From UBA1479 sp040218445 (GTDB lineage Bacteria > Pseudomonadota > Alphaproteobacteria > Rhodospirillales > Casp-alpha2), in assembly GCA_040218445.1 (NCBI GenBank), contig JAVJRK010000003.1:129175-193174 (forward strand): a DNA stretch of 64,000 nucleotides, written 5' to 3'. Below, one piece after another: positions 25,830 through 34,445 of this stretch. Every line of letters begins with the position of its first letter. The stretch's first letter is position 1. The translations under genes and the position numbers were made by a program. Under the pieces are notes generated by a model. The model saw only the letters and a program-made list of their open reading frames with translations, made no database searches and had not been told where the DNA came from.

Positions 25830-27122
25830 TTAGTTGAACAGCGCCAGGATACCCTGTTCGGACTGACCCGCGAAGGCCAAGGCCGAAATACCCAGCTGCT
25901 GGCGAGTCTGAAGGGCCAACAGGTTGGCGCCTTCGCCGTTCAGGTCGGCCAGCGTCAGCTTGCCCGCACCTTCTTCCAGCGTGTTGGTGTACTGTTCGGT
26001 GAAGTCCAGACGCGTTTGAAGCAAGGCCACGTTGGAACCAAGCTTCTGCGACTGCGACCGCAGGGTCGTCAACGAAGCATCGAGACCGGCGATGATCGTA
26101 TCGGCGTCGGCGCTCTGGCCTTCGGCGATGAAATCAATGCCGCTCTGGAACGAACCGGCCGTGTTGGCCGCAAGGACGGTATTCGTCACTTCGAACGAGT
26201 TGGTGATACCGGCAACGACACCGACGAACACGCCGGTGACATTGATACCACCACCATTGGTGTTGCCGACGAACTGAGAGTCAGCAGCAACCGCCGCGCT
26301 GATACCGGAAGCGGCCGCAGCGTTGAAGGTCGCGAGTTGCAGGGTCAGGGTCTGTCCCTGGGTAACCGTCGTATCGTCGGCGGTACCCACGGCAACGGTG
26401 ACGGAAATTTGGGTGTTCAGGGAGAACACGATTTCCGAGCCGCCGTTGGTGACGGTGGCACCCGTGCCGTTGTAGGTCACGACAAACTGACCGCCGAAGT
26501 CAGAGACGGCGTTGGCCGCCGAGAACGACCCGGTAATGACAACACCGTTCAGTTCGACACCTGAGGTCACCGTGCCGGTGAAGGTGACCGTGCTGTCGGC
26601 GCGAACCACGAGATCGTCGATGCCCAGACCGGTTTCCTGCAGCTGAGCAGCGTCAATCGTCAGCAAGCTGGTGGTGTTGTTGGAGAAGTTGACCGTCAGC
26701 GTTTCAGAGGTGTTGTCGATCAGGTTGACGCCCTGATATTCGGCGTCGTTGGCCAAATCACCAATCTGCGAACGAATGTCGGAGAACTGAGTGACCAAAT
26801 CGGTGAACTGAGTACCGGTGGCCGATTTCAGAGAGTTCGCAATACCTTTGAGCTGGCGAACCAGGCTGTCGATGCCTTCAACACCGTCCAGAGCCGCGGT
26901 AACCGTCGAAATGCCCTGGTCAATGCCGTCTTTACGTTCCGTAAAGTCGGATGAACGGTCGGTCAAGGAACGAGCCGAGAAGAACGACACCGGATCGTCA
27001 ACTGCACTGGCGACACGCAAGCCCGTGGACAGGCGGCCGTTGGTACGGTCGATCAGGTCAGTGGTAGCTTGTAGGGAGAGTAGCGAGCCGCGCACTGCGG
27101 CCGAAAGGGTAACGTCAGACAT
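25830..27122 (-). CDS. Flagellin A (downstream copy)
   Basis: Filament subunit of 430 residues. The N-terminus 'SDVTLSAAVRGSLLSLQATT' and 'GLRVASAVDDPVSFF' and the C-terminus 'LGISALAFAGQSEQGILALF' are the conserved D0/D1 helices of alpha-type flagellins. The middle (about 150-330) is Thr/Ser/Gly/Val-rich, a plausible surface-exposed region for O-glycosylation. ATG at 27122 has GGAG 8 nt upstream; the longer open frame to 27212 has no homology. A near-identical paralogue lies upstream at 27364. Each gene has its own terminator, so the two are probably separately transcribed. FlbT and FlaF are expected to control its translation. Confidence 0.96.
   Translation of the reverse strand: MSDVTLSAAVRGSLLSLQATTDLIDRTNGRLSTGLRVASAVDDPVSFFSARSLTDRSSDFTERKDGIDQGISTVTAALDGVEGIDSLVRQLKGIANSLKSATGTQFTDLVTQFSDIRSQIGDLANDAEYQGVNLIDNTSETLTVNFSNNTTSLLTIDAAQLQETGLGIDDLVVRADSTVTFTGTVTSGVELNGVVITGSFSAANAVSDFGGQFVVTYNGTGATVTNGGSEIVFSLNTQISVTVAVGTADDTTVTQGQTLTLQLATFNAAAASGISAAVAADSQFVGNTNGGGINVTGVFVGVVAGITNSFEVTNTVLAANTAGSFQSGIDFIAEGQSADADTIIAGLDASLTTLRSQSQKLGSNVALLQTRLDFTEQYTNTLEEGAGKLTLADLNGEGANLLALQTRQQLGISALAFAGQSEQGILALFN
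26275..26360. repeat. Near-identical 86-nt tract shared by both flagellin genes (copy 1)
   Basis: This tract differs from 27809-27894 at only one base, while the flanking parts of the two flagellin genes differ much more often. It encodes the 'TLQLATFNAAAASGISAAVA' segment of the variable region. The pattern suggests recent gene conversion. Confidence 0.75.
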
Positions 27123-27284
27123 TTTGTAACTCCATTCTAGAGCGTTGACAGGATTTACTATCCTCAACCAGCCGCCCCGCGCTTCTGGCGGGCATAGGGC
27201 TAGTTCCGGCAAATCTACCGGCGCCCTTTGGCAAAGTCAAACGTTAAATCCTTTCCCCGGCATGCAATAATTTCGGCCGCAACA

Positions 27285-27325
27285 GCAAAAGCCGCCGCCC
27301 CATTAGCGGAGCGGCGGCTTTCAAA
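27285..27325 (-). terminator. Terminator of the upstream flagellin gene
   Basis: AAAGCCGCCGC and GCGGCGGCTTT form a perfect 11-bp stem. On the minus strand it is followed by a short T-run (TTTT) and then a TG-rich sequence. It is about 40 nt beyond the flagellin stop at 27364. The remaining gap 27123-27284, upstream of the other flagellin, must hold that gene's promoter, but I could not identify a convincing sigma-28 or sigma-54 site. Confidence 0.8.
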
Positions 27326-27363
27326 CGCCTCCAGGCGAGGCGAATTCGCGTATTGTTTTCTGA

Positions 27364-28656
27364 TTAATTGAACAAGGATAGAATCCCCTGCTCGGACTGA
27401 CCGGCAAAGGCCAAGGCCGAAATACCTAGTTGCTGGCGGGTCTGCAAGGCCAGCAAATTGGCGCCTTCCTCGTTCAAGTCAGCAAGAACGAGCTTGCCCG
27501 CACCTTCTTCGAGGGTATTGGTATATTGTTCGGTGAAGTCCAACCGTGTCTGAAGCAATGCCACGTTGGAGCCCAGTTGCTGCGATTGCGATCGCAGGGT
27601 CGCAAGCGCCGCATCCAAGTCAACGATAACGTTCTCGACATCTGCCGTCTGACCTTCGGCGATAAAGTCGACGCCGCTCTGGAATATACCGGCAGTGTTG
27701 ATCGCAAGAACGGAATTGGTCACTTCGAACGAATTCGTAATACCGGCAACAATACCCACAAACACCCCTGTGATGCTGATACCAACCGCAGGTGTCGCCC
27801 CCAGGAATTGAGAGTCAGCAGCAACCGCCGCGCTGATGCCGGAAGCGGCCGCAGCGTTGAAGGTCGCGAGTTGCAGGGTCAGGGTCTGTCCCTGTGTGAT
27901 CGCCGTCGCATCCGCTGTACCGACAGCCACCGTGATCGTAACCTGGGTGTTCAGCGCGAATACGACCTCGGCTCCGTCGTTGGTCACGGTAACACCGGTA
28001 CCGTTATAAGTCACAACCAGTTGGCCACCGAAATCAGAGACGGCATTACCCGCCGAGAATGACCCGGTGATGACGGCACCGTTCAGTTCGACCCCGGAAG
28101 TTACCGTACCTGTGAGGCTGACCTTGCTGTCGGAACGAATTTCAAGCACATCGATACCCAGGCCGGTCTGGCGAAGGTTTGCCGCGTCGATCGTCAGCAG
28201 ACTGGTCGTGTTGTTCGAGAAACTCACGGAAAGCGTTTCCGAGGTATTGTCGACCAAGTTGACGCCCTGATATTCGGAATCGTTGGCCAAATCCCCGATT
28301 TGCGTGCGAATTTCGTTGAATTGATTGACCAAATCATTGAACTGCGTGCCGGCGGCGGAGCGCATCGAATTGGCAAGGCCTTTCAACTGCCGAACCATGG
28401 TATCAATGCTCTCGACACCATCCAGCGCGGCTGTAACGGTCGAGATGCCCTGGTCGATGCCGTCCTTACGTTCGTCGAAGTCAGACGCTCGGTCGTTCAA
28501 AGCTTTGGATGAAAAGAAAGATACAGGATCATCAACCGGGTTGCTGACCCGAAGCCCCGTGGCCAATCGGTCGTTGGTGCGGTCGATGAGATCCGTGGTG
28601 CGCTGCAACGCAAGCAGCGAACTGCGTACTGCAGCAGAAAGAGTAACGTCGGACAT
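27364..28656 (-). CDS. Flagellin B (upstream copy)
   Basis: A second 430-residue flagellin in tandem with the copy at 25830 and identical to it over most of the terminal helices ('SDVTLSAAVR', 'FTEQYTNTLEEGAGKL', 'LGISALAFAGQSEQGILSLF'). The central domain has diverged by scattered substitutions apart from one conserved tract. ATG at 28656 is preceded by GAGG with a 9-nt spacer. It is divergent from flbT, whose protein is known in Caulobacter to act on flagellin mRNA leaders. Multiple flagellins are common in alphaproteobacteria and can occupy different parts of the filament. Confidence 0.96.
   Translation of the reverse strand: MSDVTLSAAVRSSLLALQRTTDLIDRTNDRLATGLRVSNPVDDPVSFFSSKALNDRASDFDERKDGIDQGISTVTAALDGVESIDTMVRQLKGLANSMRSAAGTQFNDLVNQFNEIRTQIGDLANDSEYQGVNLVDNTSETLSVSFSNNTTSLLTIDAANLRQTGLGIDVLEIRSDSKVSLTGTVTSGVELNGAVITGSFSAGNAVSDFGGQLVVTYNGTGVTVTNDGAEVVFALNTQVTITVAVGTADATAITQGQTLTLQLATFNAAAASGISAAVAADSQFLGATPAVGISITGVFVGIVAGITNSFEVTNSVLAINTAGIFQSGVDFIAEGQTADVENVIVDLDAALATLRSQSQQLGSNVALLQTRLDFTEQYTNTLEEGAGKLVLADLNEEGANLLALQTRQQLGISALAFAGQSEQGILSLFN
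27809..27894. repeat. Near-identical 86-nt tract shared by both flagellin genes (copy 2)
   Basis: Partner of 26275-26360, with one mismatch in 86 nt. See that entry. Confidence 0.75.
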
Positions 28657-28967
28657 GTTATTTGCCTCGTCTCCGCGCGGCTGGGGATTCTCCTCGCCAA
28701 TGCCGCGCTAGCAATCACGTTGCGCATTCTGCCAACGACCCGGATACTAATCTATATTCAAGGGGTTAACAAAGTATTGACCAATTCGACCCGTGAATAT
28801 TTCAAAATAAAATTCAGCGTCCACCGTGCATGCTTATTCTCTGCCGCCCCACGACGCGCAAACACGCATTGCAGCTTAAATAAGAAACAATGCAATCTTG
28901 CTTATAATGCAAAAATATAGCATATGTAGTATAACGTGGGGGAAGGACATCAAACTATGGTGCAATT
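28657..28967. promoter_or_regulatory. Divergent flagellin / flbT regulatory region
   Basis: This 311-nt AT-rich intergenic stretch is unlike its GC-rich surroundings and has no convincing gene. It contains a CtrA-like box TTAA-N7-TTGA at 28766-28780 (one mismatch to TTAA-N7-TTAA). Near 28890-28945 it contains a very AT-rich segment with TATAAT and TAGTATAAC that could be the flbT promoter, although no well-spaced -35 is obvious. The flagellin mRNA leader, target of FlbT in model species, should begin within it. Confidence 0.5.
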
Positions 28968-29435
28968 ATGCCACTGAAACTTGATTTCAAGGCCGGTGAA
29001 AAACTGGTCCTTAACGGCGCGGTGGTGGAGAACGTCGGCAGTAACGCAAAACTGCTGATCCACAACGATTCGGCGATAATTCGTGAAAAGGAAATTCTAT
29101 CGCAGGCAGAATCCAACACCCCGGCGGCGCGGGTTTATTTCGCATTGCAATGCGCATACATGTTTCCCCGCCACGAAGCAGAGTATTTGGAAAATTTCCG
29201 CCAGTATCTGCAAGACTACGTAGCAGCAGCACCGACCTCTAAAGAAATCGCCGATGAAATTTTGAAATACGTCGACGAGATCAAATTGTACCGCGCGTTG
29301 AAGGCAACACAAAAATTGATCCGTCACGAAGCGGATACATTCAGCCAGTTCGCAAGTCAGCTGGAATCCGTCGATCTTGCGGAACGGATGGAAACGGCCG
29401 GCGCCGGAGATATTGTCACCGAGGGCAATTCCTAG
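28968..29435 (+). CDS. flbT: Flagellin post-transcriptional regulator FlbT
   Basis: A 155-residue protein with the FlbT pattern from its first residues: 'LKLDFKAGEKLVLNGAVVEN', then 'SAIIREKEILSQAESNTPA' and 'RVYFALQCAYM'. FlbT represses flagellin synthesis until the hook is complete, by destabilising flagellin mRNA through its 5' leader, and works with FlaF. The gene is divergent from the flagellin cluster. The protein is about 15 residues longer at the C-terminus than the compact members. The gap 29436-29565 shows no feature beyond the start of the next operon. Confidence 0.9.
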   Translation: MPLKLDFKAGEKLVLNGAVVENVGSNAKLLIHNDSAIIREKEILSQAESNTPAARVYFALQCAYMFPRHEAEYLENFRQYLQDYVAAAPTSKEIADEILKYVDEIKLYRALKATQKLIRHEADTFSQFASQLESVDLAERMETAGAGDIVTEGNS

Positions 29436-29565
29436 GTTACCCCGTCGCATTCCAAAACATGGTGACAACCCGATTGGTATCGTTGCGAGAACTTCGTTAT
29501 ATACGATTTAGGTTCCGCATCATGGATTGGTGCCGGGCTGGAGGTGACACAAGAAGGCCACAACG

Positions 29566-31047
29566 ATGACCGGCGACCCGCTCGATAAGTTCCTACATCG
29601 CGCCGAAAGTGGCCCTGATCTGATCTGCATCCAGGAAACGGACCGACATCTGACGTATTCGGAATTCACCGATCTCGTCTGCCGATACGCATTCAGCTTT
29701 GCTCAAACCGGCGAACACCCCAAAGTCCTTATTCACTTGCCGCAATCAGCCGACGCTTACGCTGCCATGTTTGCGACGCTTATGGCCGGTGGGTTCTACG
29801 CATGTTCCAACACCGAATGGCCGCCCGACCGCCAGGCCAGGGTTGCCGGCCTTTTTCGCCCGGATGTCGTAGTGTCTGATCAACCTGGTGCTGTTGCAGA
29901 TCTTGGCTGCCCCCCCTCTTCTAAAATCGTGCACAGCACCAAACTCCCGAATAAACGGCTAGAAGCTCCCAAACCGCCGCACGACCTCGCATATGTCATG
30001 TTCACATCCGGCTCAACCGGCGTACCGAAAGGGGTGATGGTACCGCGGTCGGGCCTTGCCCATTATACGGATTGGGCCCAGGATGCGATGGACCTCACGC
30101 CCGAAGACCGCTGGTCACAACACCCTAATATTGCTTTTGATCTCAGCGTACTCGACATCTACGGCGCGCTTTGCAGCGGGGCTTCTCTGCACCCCATGAC
30201 CGGCACGATGGACCGCATGTTTCCGGCGACGTTCATTCGCGACCGGAGCCTGACCATATGGAACTCGGTCCCCAGCGTTCTGGATATGATGCGCAGCGCA
30301 CAGCAGATGACCCCGGAGCACCTGGGATCACTACGCATGTTCACCTTTTGCGGCGAGCCGTTATACCGGGAACAAGTGCAAGCGATATTCGACGCCCGTC
30401 CAGACGCCACGGTCCACAACACCTACGGCCCAACGGAGGCAACGGTTTCCTGCACACTATTGAAACTGACGCCTGAAAACCTGGATGCGGCAAGCGGACA
30501 ATGCATGGCATTCGGCGACCCGATCCCCGGCATGGACCTGCACTTCATGAAAGACGGTGTAGAAGGCGATGAAGGTGAAATCGTATTATCAGGGCCACAA
30601 CTGGCCCGGGGATACTGGGAAGCACCCGATATCACCGCTGACGTGTTCAATGAATTGGAGATCGGCGGCCATCCCTTCCCTTGTTATCGCACCGGCGACT
30701 GGGGACGGCGGGAAAACGGGCACCATTTTTTTATCCAGCGCATTGATCATCAGATCAAGATCCGCGGATACCGCGTTGAACTGGGGGAAATCGATAAGGT
30801 TGCGCGCGAACTTGGCGCGCGTGCCGCCTGCACGGTTTTTGCCGACAACGCCCTGCACTGTTTCGTCGAAGGCGCCGATAAACTTGATGTTAACGCGATC
30901 CGTGATGGAATGATCCGGACCTTACCGGAATACGCGGTACCTTCGGTCATCCGCCAATTGGAATCCTTGCCGCGGAACGCGAACGAAAAGATCGACGCAA
31001 GCGCCCTTGCCAAGCGAGTGACTGATGAGCCAAACGCCACTGATTGA
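29566..31047 (+). CDS. Stand-alone amino-acid adenylation enzyme (AMP-binding)
   Basis: A 493-residue acyl/aminoacyl-AMP ligase resembling NRPS adenylation domains and DltA. Core motifs: A3 'MFTSGSTGVPKGV' (about 145), A4 'FDLSVLDIY', A5 'NTYGPTEATV', A7 'YRTGDWG', A8 'DHQIKIRGYRVELGEID' and A10 'NEKID' with the catalytic lysine. The Asp of A4 is the residue that contacts the alpha-amino group in amino-acid-activating enzymes, so an amino acid substrate is likely. It overlaps by 23 nt the gene of a carrier protein at 31025, its likely partner. In a sugar island the pair probably supplies an aminoacyl or derived acyl group for an amino sugar. The substrate is not known. Confidence 0.85.
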   Translation: MTGDPLDKFLHRAESGPDLICIQETDRHLTYSEFTDLVCRYAFSFAQTGEHPKVLIHLPQSADAYAAMFATLMAGGFYACSNTEWPPDRQARVAGLFRPDVVVSDQPGAVADLGCPPSSKIVHSTKLPNKRLEAPKPPHDLAYVMFTSGSTGVPKGVMVPRSGLAHYTDWAQDAMDLTPEDRWSQHPNIAFDLSVLDIYGALCSGASLHPMTGTMDRMFPATFIRDRSLTIWNSVPSVLDMMRSAQQMTPEHLGSLRMFTFCGEPLYREQVQAIFDARPDATVHNTYGPTEATVSCTLLKLTPENLDAASGQCMAFGDPIPGMDLHFMKDGVEGDEGEIVLSGPQLARGYWEAPDITADVFNELEIGGHPFPCYRTGDWGRRENGHHFFIQRIDHQIKIRGYRVELGEIDKVARELGARAACTVFADNALHCFVEGADKLDVNAIRDGMIRTLPEYAVPSVIRQLESLPRNANEKIDASALAKRVTDEPNATD

Positions 31048-31267
31048 ACCGCATGCCTTGGTTGCCGAAGCCTTGGAATGCTCCATCGACGATCTCGTCG
31101 AGGGAACCGGACTGGGCGCCCATCCGAAATGGGACAGCTTGGCCCATGTGCGCGTGATGTTGGCTCTTGAACGGCATTACGACGTGACGCTCAATGATGA
31201 CAGCATCCTAAAATACACCACCTTGGATGCTGTCAGCGCGCGTCACCAAGCACTCGTCGACGCTTAA
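31025..31267 (+). CDS. Acyl/peptidyl carrier protein
   Basis: An 80-residue acidic four-helix carrier. Ser38 in 'KWDSLAHV' is the phosphopantetheine attachment site, and 'RVMLALERHYDVTLNDD' is helix III-like sequence. It overlaps the adenylation gene by 23 nt, so the two are coupled. The activated amino acid would be loaded as a thioester here and then passed to a transferase, of which several are encoded in the following 25 kb. It is not the fatty-acid AcpP, whose motif is DSLD/DSLDTVE-like. Confidence 0.85.
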   Translation: MSQTPLIEPHALVAEALECSIDDLVEGTGLGAHPKWDSLAHVRVMLALERHYDVTLNDDSILKYTTLDAVSARHQALVDA

Positions 31268-31317
31268 GGCGCCCTCTCACCACGATTTCAGAGCGCTGCC
31301 GCCGGGCAAGTTGTTAT

Positions 31318-31992
31318 CTATTCCGGCTTGACGGCGACAAAATTCCACAGGCCTTCCCGTCTGTTTTCCGCCGGGCGCAAGTGATCAAGACGCTTGTGGA
31401 CGAGCACCGTGATTTCGTAGTCGGAGAAAAGATCGAGGATATGTTCCTCATCGGAGAAATGAACCGGCCCCACGTTCGATAGCGGACCGTCCTCAATGTT
31501 GATCCGGGTATAATCGTCGTCACCTGGCTGACCGCGCTTATAGTCGGTCAGTTCCGTGGAAAACCAATCAATCCCGATGTACGTGCCGCCCGGTTTGAGG
31601 GCCTTATCCACCAAGACCAGGCAGTCGCGGATCGGCGCCGTATGGTTATGCGGCAGACTGCCACGGTCGAAAATCAAATCAAAAGGGCCTTCGAAGTGAA
31701 TGTCCTTGGTAAAATCGGCCTCGGCGAAACGATCGGCCCAGTCAGGATATGTATCCTTCAGCATACGGACAGCCGATGCGCTGCCTTCGACCGCACAATA
31801 ATCGACGTTCAGGTAACGAAAGAACGGGACATTGGCACCGGAACCGCAACCAAGTTCGAGAACACGAAAATCGGGCCCGGTCGGACGCGCATAGCGCATC
31901 ACGAAAGACACCAGGTCGCTCCACGGCCAACGGCTGATCTGTGCGCTGGTTGCGTCGCTGAACTGCATCTCCCATTTCTCGGAAAAGCTCAT
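31318..31992 (-). CDS. SAM-dependent methyltransferase
   Basis: A 224-residue class I methyltransferase. Motif I is 'VLELGCGSGANVPFF' (about residue 45), followed by an acidic 'CAVEGSASAV' and 'FDLIFDRGSLPHN' (motif post-II region). The start at 31992 has AGGAG 8 nt upstream. It is convergent with the carrier-protein gene. A role in O- or N-methylating a surface sugar is inferred only from location. Confidence 0.8.
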   Translation of the reverse strand: MSFSEKWEMQFSDATSAQISRWPWSDLVSFVMRYARPTGPDFRVLELGCGSGANVPFFRYLNVDYCAVEGSASAVRMLKDTYPDWADRFAEADFTKDIHFEGPFDLIFDRGSLPHNHTAPIRDCLVLVDKALKPGGTYIGIDWFSTELTDYKRGQPGDDDYTRINIEDGPLSNVGPVHFSDEEHILDLFSDYEITVLVHKRLDHLRPAENRREGLWNFVAVKPE

Positions 31993-32078
31993 ATAATTAT
32001 CTCCTCTCGGATCATGGGTACGATCACCCGCCCGTATACCGTCGGCATCCTGCGCGAAACGCGTTAAAAAACGATTAT

Positions 32079-32972
32079 ATGTCCCTATCGCCCCCGCCAA
32101 GAAAGCAGACTGACTTGACCGCACTGACCCTTGACGATCTTTCAACGGCTCTACGCAACATCATTCCGGACGATGACGAAGTCATTGTCATGCATTCGGG
32201 TGTCTGGTCGTTCGCCGTGGCTTACGGCTGGACAAAGCCGGAAGACGTCGATCCCATGATCGACATTCTGGCCGACATCATCGGCCCGGAACGCACGCTG
32301 ATCATGCCCGCCTATAATTTTGATTTTTACCGGACCAAACAGTTCGATTTGACCCGCAGCCTGCCCCAGGTTGGCGTGCTGCCGCACCGCTCCTGGGAGC
32401 GGATGGGTATGGCCCGCACACGCCAGCCAATGAACAGTTATTTCGTGGTCGGGCCGCGACAGGATGAGGTCCTCGGACTGCCCTGCACCACGGCCTGGGG
32501 GGATGATAGCGTTCTTGGATGGATGCACGATGTAAACGCCCGCATCTGCATCCTCGGCGTTACATGGGAAGAAGGCTGCAGCTTCGTTCACCGCTGCGAA
32601 GAGATGGCCCGGGTCCCCTACCGCTATTTCAAGCGCTTTCCGGGCATTCTGTTCGATGACGGCCGCGAAATCGGGCCGTGCTCCGAAGTCCTGTATTCCC
32701 GACCGTTGACTATCATGTTGGCGGACGACTGGTCGACGATCACCGATCCGCTCCGGGCAAGCGGCGACATGCTCACCACATCACACCCCAAGCTTCGTTT
32801 TGAATCGGCCCTGTCGCAGACGGTCTATAAACAAGGCATGGCCGTGCTTGAACAGGACCCCTATATCCTGCTTCCGACCGCTGAAGGTCTACGCGACCGC
32901 GTACGCGAATGGGTTTCGAAAGACAAAGAAGCCGAGATGGCGGCCCTGACGCCCGAGCAGCGCTGGCCGTAA
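32079..32972 (+). CDS. AAC(3)-family N-acyltransferase
   Basis: A 297-residue protein of the aminoglycoside 3-N-acetyltransferase fold family. Recognisable segments are 'EVIVMHSGVWSF' near the N-terminus, 'RTLIMPAYNF', 'ILGVTWEEGCSFVHRCEE' and 'HPKLRFESAL'. Members in polysaccharide loci acylate amino sugars and are not resistance enzymes; the surrounding genes favour that reading. A possible donor is acetyl-CoA, or an acyl group on the carrier protein at 31025. It is divergent from the methyltransferase at 31318. No strong ribosome binding site is visible before the ATG. Confidence 0.78.
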   Translation: MSLSPPPRKQTDLTALTLDDLSTALRNIIPDDDEVIVMHSGVWSFAVAYGWTKPEDVDPMIDILADIIGPERTLIMPAYNFDFYRTKQFDLTRSLPQVGVLPHRSWERMGMARTRQPMNSYFVVGPRQDEVLGLPCTTAWGDDSVLGWMHDVNARICILGVTWEEGCSFVHRCEEMARVPYRYFKRFPGILFDDGREIGPCSEVLYSRPLTIMLADDWSTITDPLRASGDMLTTSHPKLRFESALSQTVYKQGMAVLEQDPYILLPTAEGLRDRVREWVSKDKEAEMAALTPEQRWP

Positions 32973-32985
32973 GAACCCCGACAAT

Positions 32986-34344
32986 TCAGGCGACACCAAC
33001 CGTATCAAGCATCTTGAGAATGGCGGAATAGCCCAGCACCATAGGATCCGTCACGATCACGCGCTCCGATTGTTTCGCGACTTCTTCGGTCACCTTATGG
33101 CAGGCTTCTTCGAAGCCCACACGCTGATGTTTGTAACTCACCGGTGTCTTCTGCACGTAGATATCATCGGGCGTTTCCCTGACGACCATGCCCAAGGCCC
33201 TGGCCTCATCCCAAACCTGCTGCGCGAAGGTTTCGGGTGCTTCCCATAAATCCGATCCGACCGCCGTCATTACTTCGGCGCAGATATAGGTCTTCCCGTC
33301 GGCTGTTTTCTGGTTGGAATAGTGTCCCGCGCGTGACACCCGGAAAATTCGATGACTGTCGTCATAATCCTGGATGAAATCCTTATCGCCGATATCGTCC
33401 GTATCGGTCAGGAAATAGTACAGAGCCATGGGCGTTTTATGCACGAAGTCGGAAGCCGTATCCTCACCAAGGGCAATCTGACTGAGCAGCCCCGTGTCCA
33501 AGGCCCAGACCATATAATCGAATTCCCGCAATACGCCGCCAAGCGTCACGTTGACCGACGAATTGTCGGCGGAGAACGATTCAATCGCCGTCGAAAGCAG
33601 AATCTCCACCCCCAAATCCGTCAAACACCTTTGCGCATCCCGGCAGAATCCGCCGGTGCCCCCCGACTTCGGATAAAAATGCCGCGTCGGGACCAATGGG
33701 TTCACTTTTCCCAGATATTTGTACGGATCGGCTGCGTTATTGCCGGCGATCCGGTCATCCAGCGCCGGAATTTGTTTCAATAGATCCGACATCGCATCAT
33801 CCGCCGCCCGCATGCGGCTTCCGACGGTCGTTGTCAGTGCCGCGGGAGCAAGGTCTCCGGGCTCGGCCACGGCAATCTTCCTGATGACATCTTCCAAGCA
33901 ACGGGCAGCCGTTTCCCCGAACTGGACTCGAAGGGCCTCACTCAGGGTTTGCGCATCGACCGGGCCTTGCGGCGCAATCGCCGCCTGTTCGATGATCTCA
34001 ACCAGAATACGCGCCGCCAGATCCCCACCCAACGAACATAGGTCGGGCACAGCTGTGCCATCTGTCACCACACCGTTCAACACCGACGCCGTCTTCATAT
34101 CGACCGGATAGAAATTGTCGCCCAGGATTTCGAGCACCGTGGAATCGTGATCGGAATCGCCGCTGCCGAAAATATGACAACCCTTATCGAGGAATAGGCC
34201 GTGCTCTTTCCACTCGAACGGCCAAAGCACCGCCCCCAGGAACGGCGCACGTTCAACCAAAGTGACATCGCATCCGCGATCAGCCAATACCTTGGCGCTG
34301 GTGATGCCCCTGAACCCGCCGCCTGCAACAATCACGTTCGTCAT
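32986..34344 (-). CDS. FAD-dependent oxidoreductase (amine oxidase/UGM-like fold)
   Basis: A 452-residue flavoprotein. The N-terminal dinucleotide-binding motif is 'VIVAGGGFRGITSAKVLADR' followed by acidic 'LVERAPFLGA'. The C-terminal 'VIVTDPMVLGYSAIL' contributes a second FAD contact. The overall form resembles protoporphyrinogen oxidase or UDP-galactopyranose mutase-like proteins often present in polysaccharide islands. The start at 34344 has AAGGAAG upstream. It could act on a nucleotide sugar, but the substrate cannot be assigned. It is probably co-oriented with the DUF4910 gene upstream of it (34446). Confidence 0.7.
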   Translation of the reverse strand: MTNVIVAGGGFRGITSAKVLADRGCDVTLVERAPFLGAVLWPFEWKEHGLFLDKGCHIFGSGDSDHDSTVLEILGDNFYPVDMKTASVLNGVVTDGTAVPDLCSLGGDLAARILVEIIEQAAIAPQGPVDAQTLSEALRVQFGETAARCLEDVIRKIAVAEPGDLAPAALTTTVGSRMRAADDAMSDLLKQIPALDDRIAGNNAADPYKYLGKVNPLVPTRHFYPKSGGTGGFCRDAQRCLTDLGVEILLSTAIESFSADNSSVNVTLGGVLREFDYMVWALDTGLLSQIALGEDTASDFVHKTPMALYYFLTDTDDIGDKDFIQDYDDSHRIFRVSRAGHYSNQKTADGKTYICAEVMTAVGSDLWEAPETFAQQVWDEARALGMVVRETPDDIYVQKTPVSYKHQRVGFEEACHKVTEEVAKQSERVIVTDPMVLGYSAILKMLDTVGVA

Positions 34345-34445
34345 GGAATTACTTCCTTTCGATCGTGCATCCGAACCAACCCCAGGATGATTCGGTAAAG
34401 AGGATCATACACGCCATCTTCGCTGCATCCATTCGGAGCCATCAA

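Noticed and set aside
28690..28740. Sigma-54 site for the flagellin gene on the minus strand
   Set aside because: TGGCA is followed by a GC at the wrong spacing (two bases short), so it does not fit the -24/-12 rule.
28720..28920. Small plus-strand open frame (66 codons) upstream of flbT
   Set aside because: No ribosome binding site or homology; it lies in AT-rich regulatory DNA.
32079..32972. Aminoglycoside resistance gene
   Set aside because: It belongs to the AAC(3) fold family, but its position among surface-sugar genes and similarity to sugar-locus members argue against antibiotic resistance.
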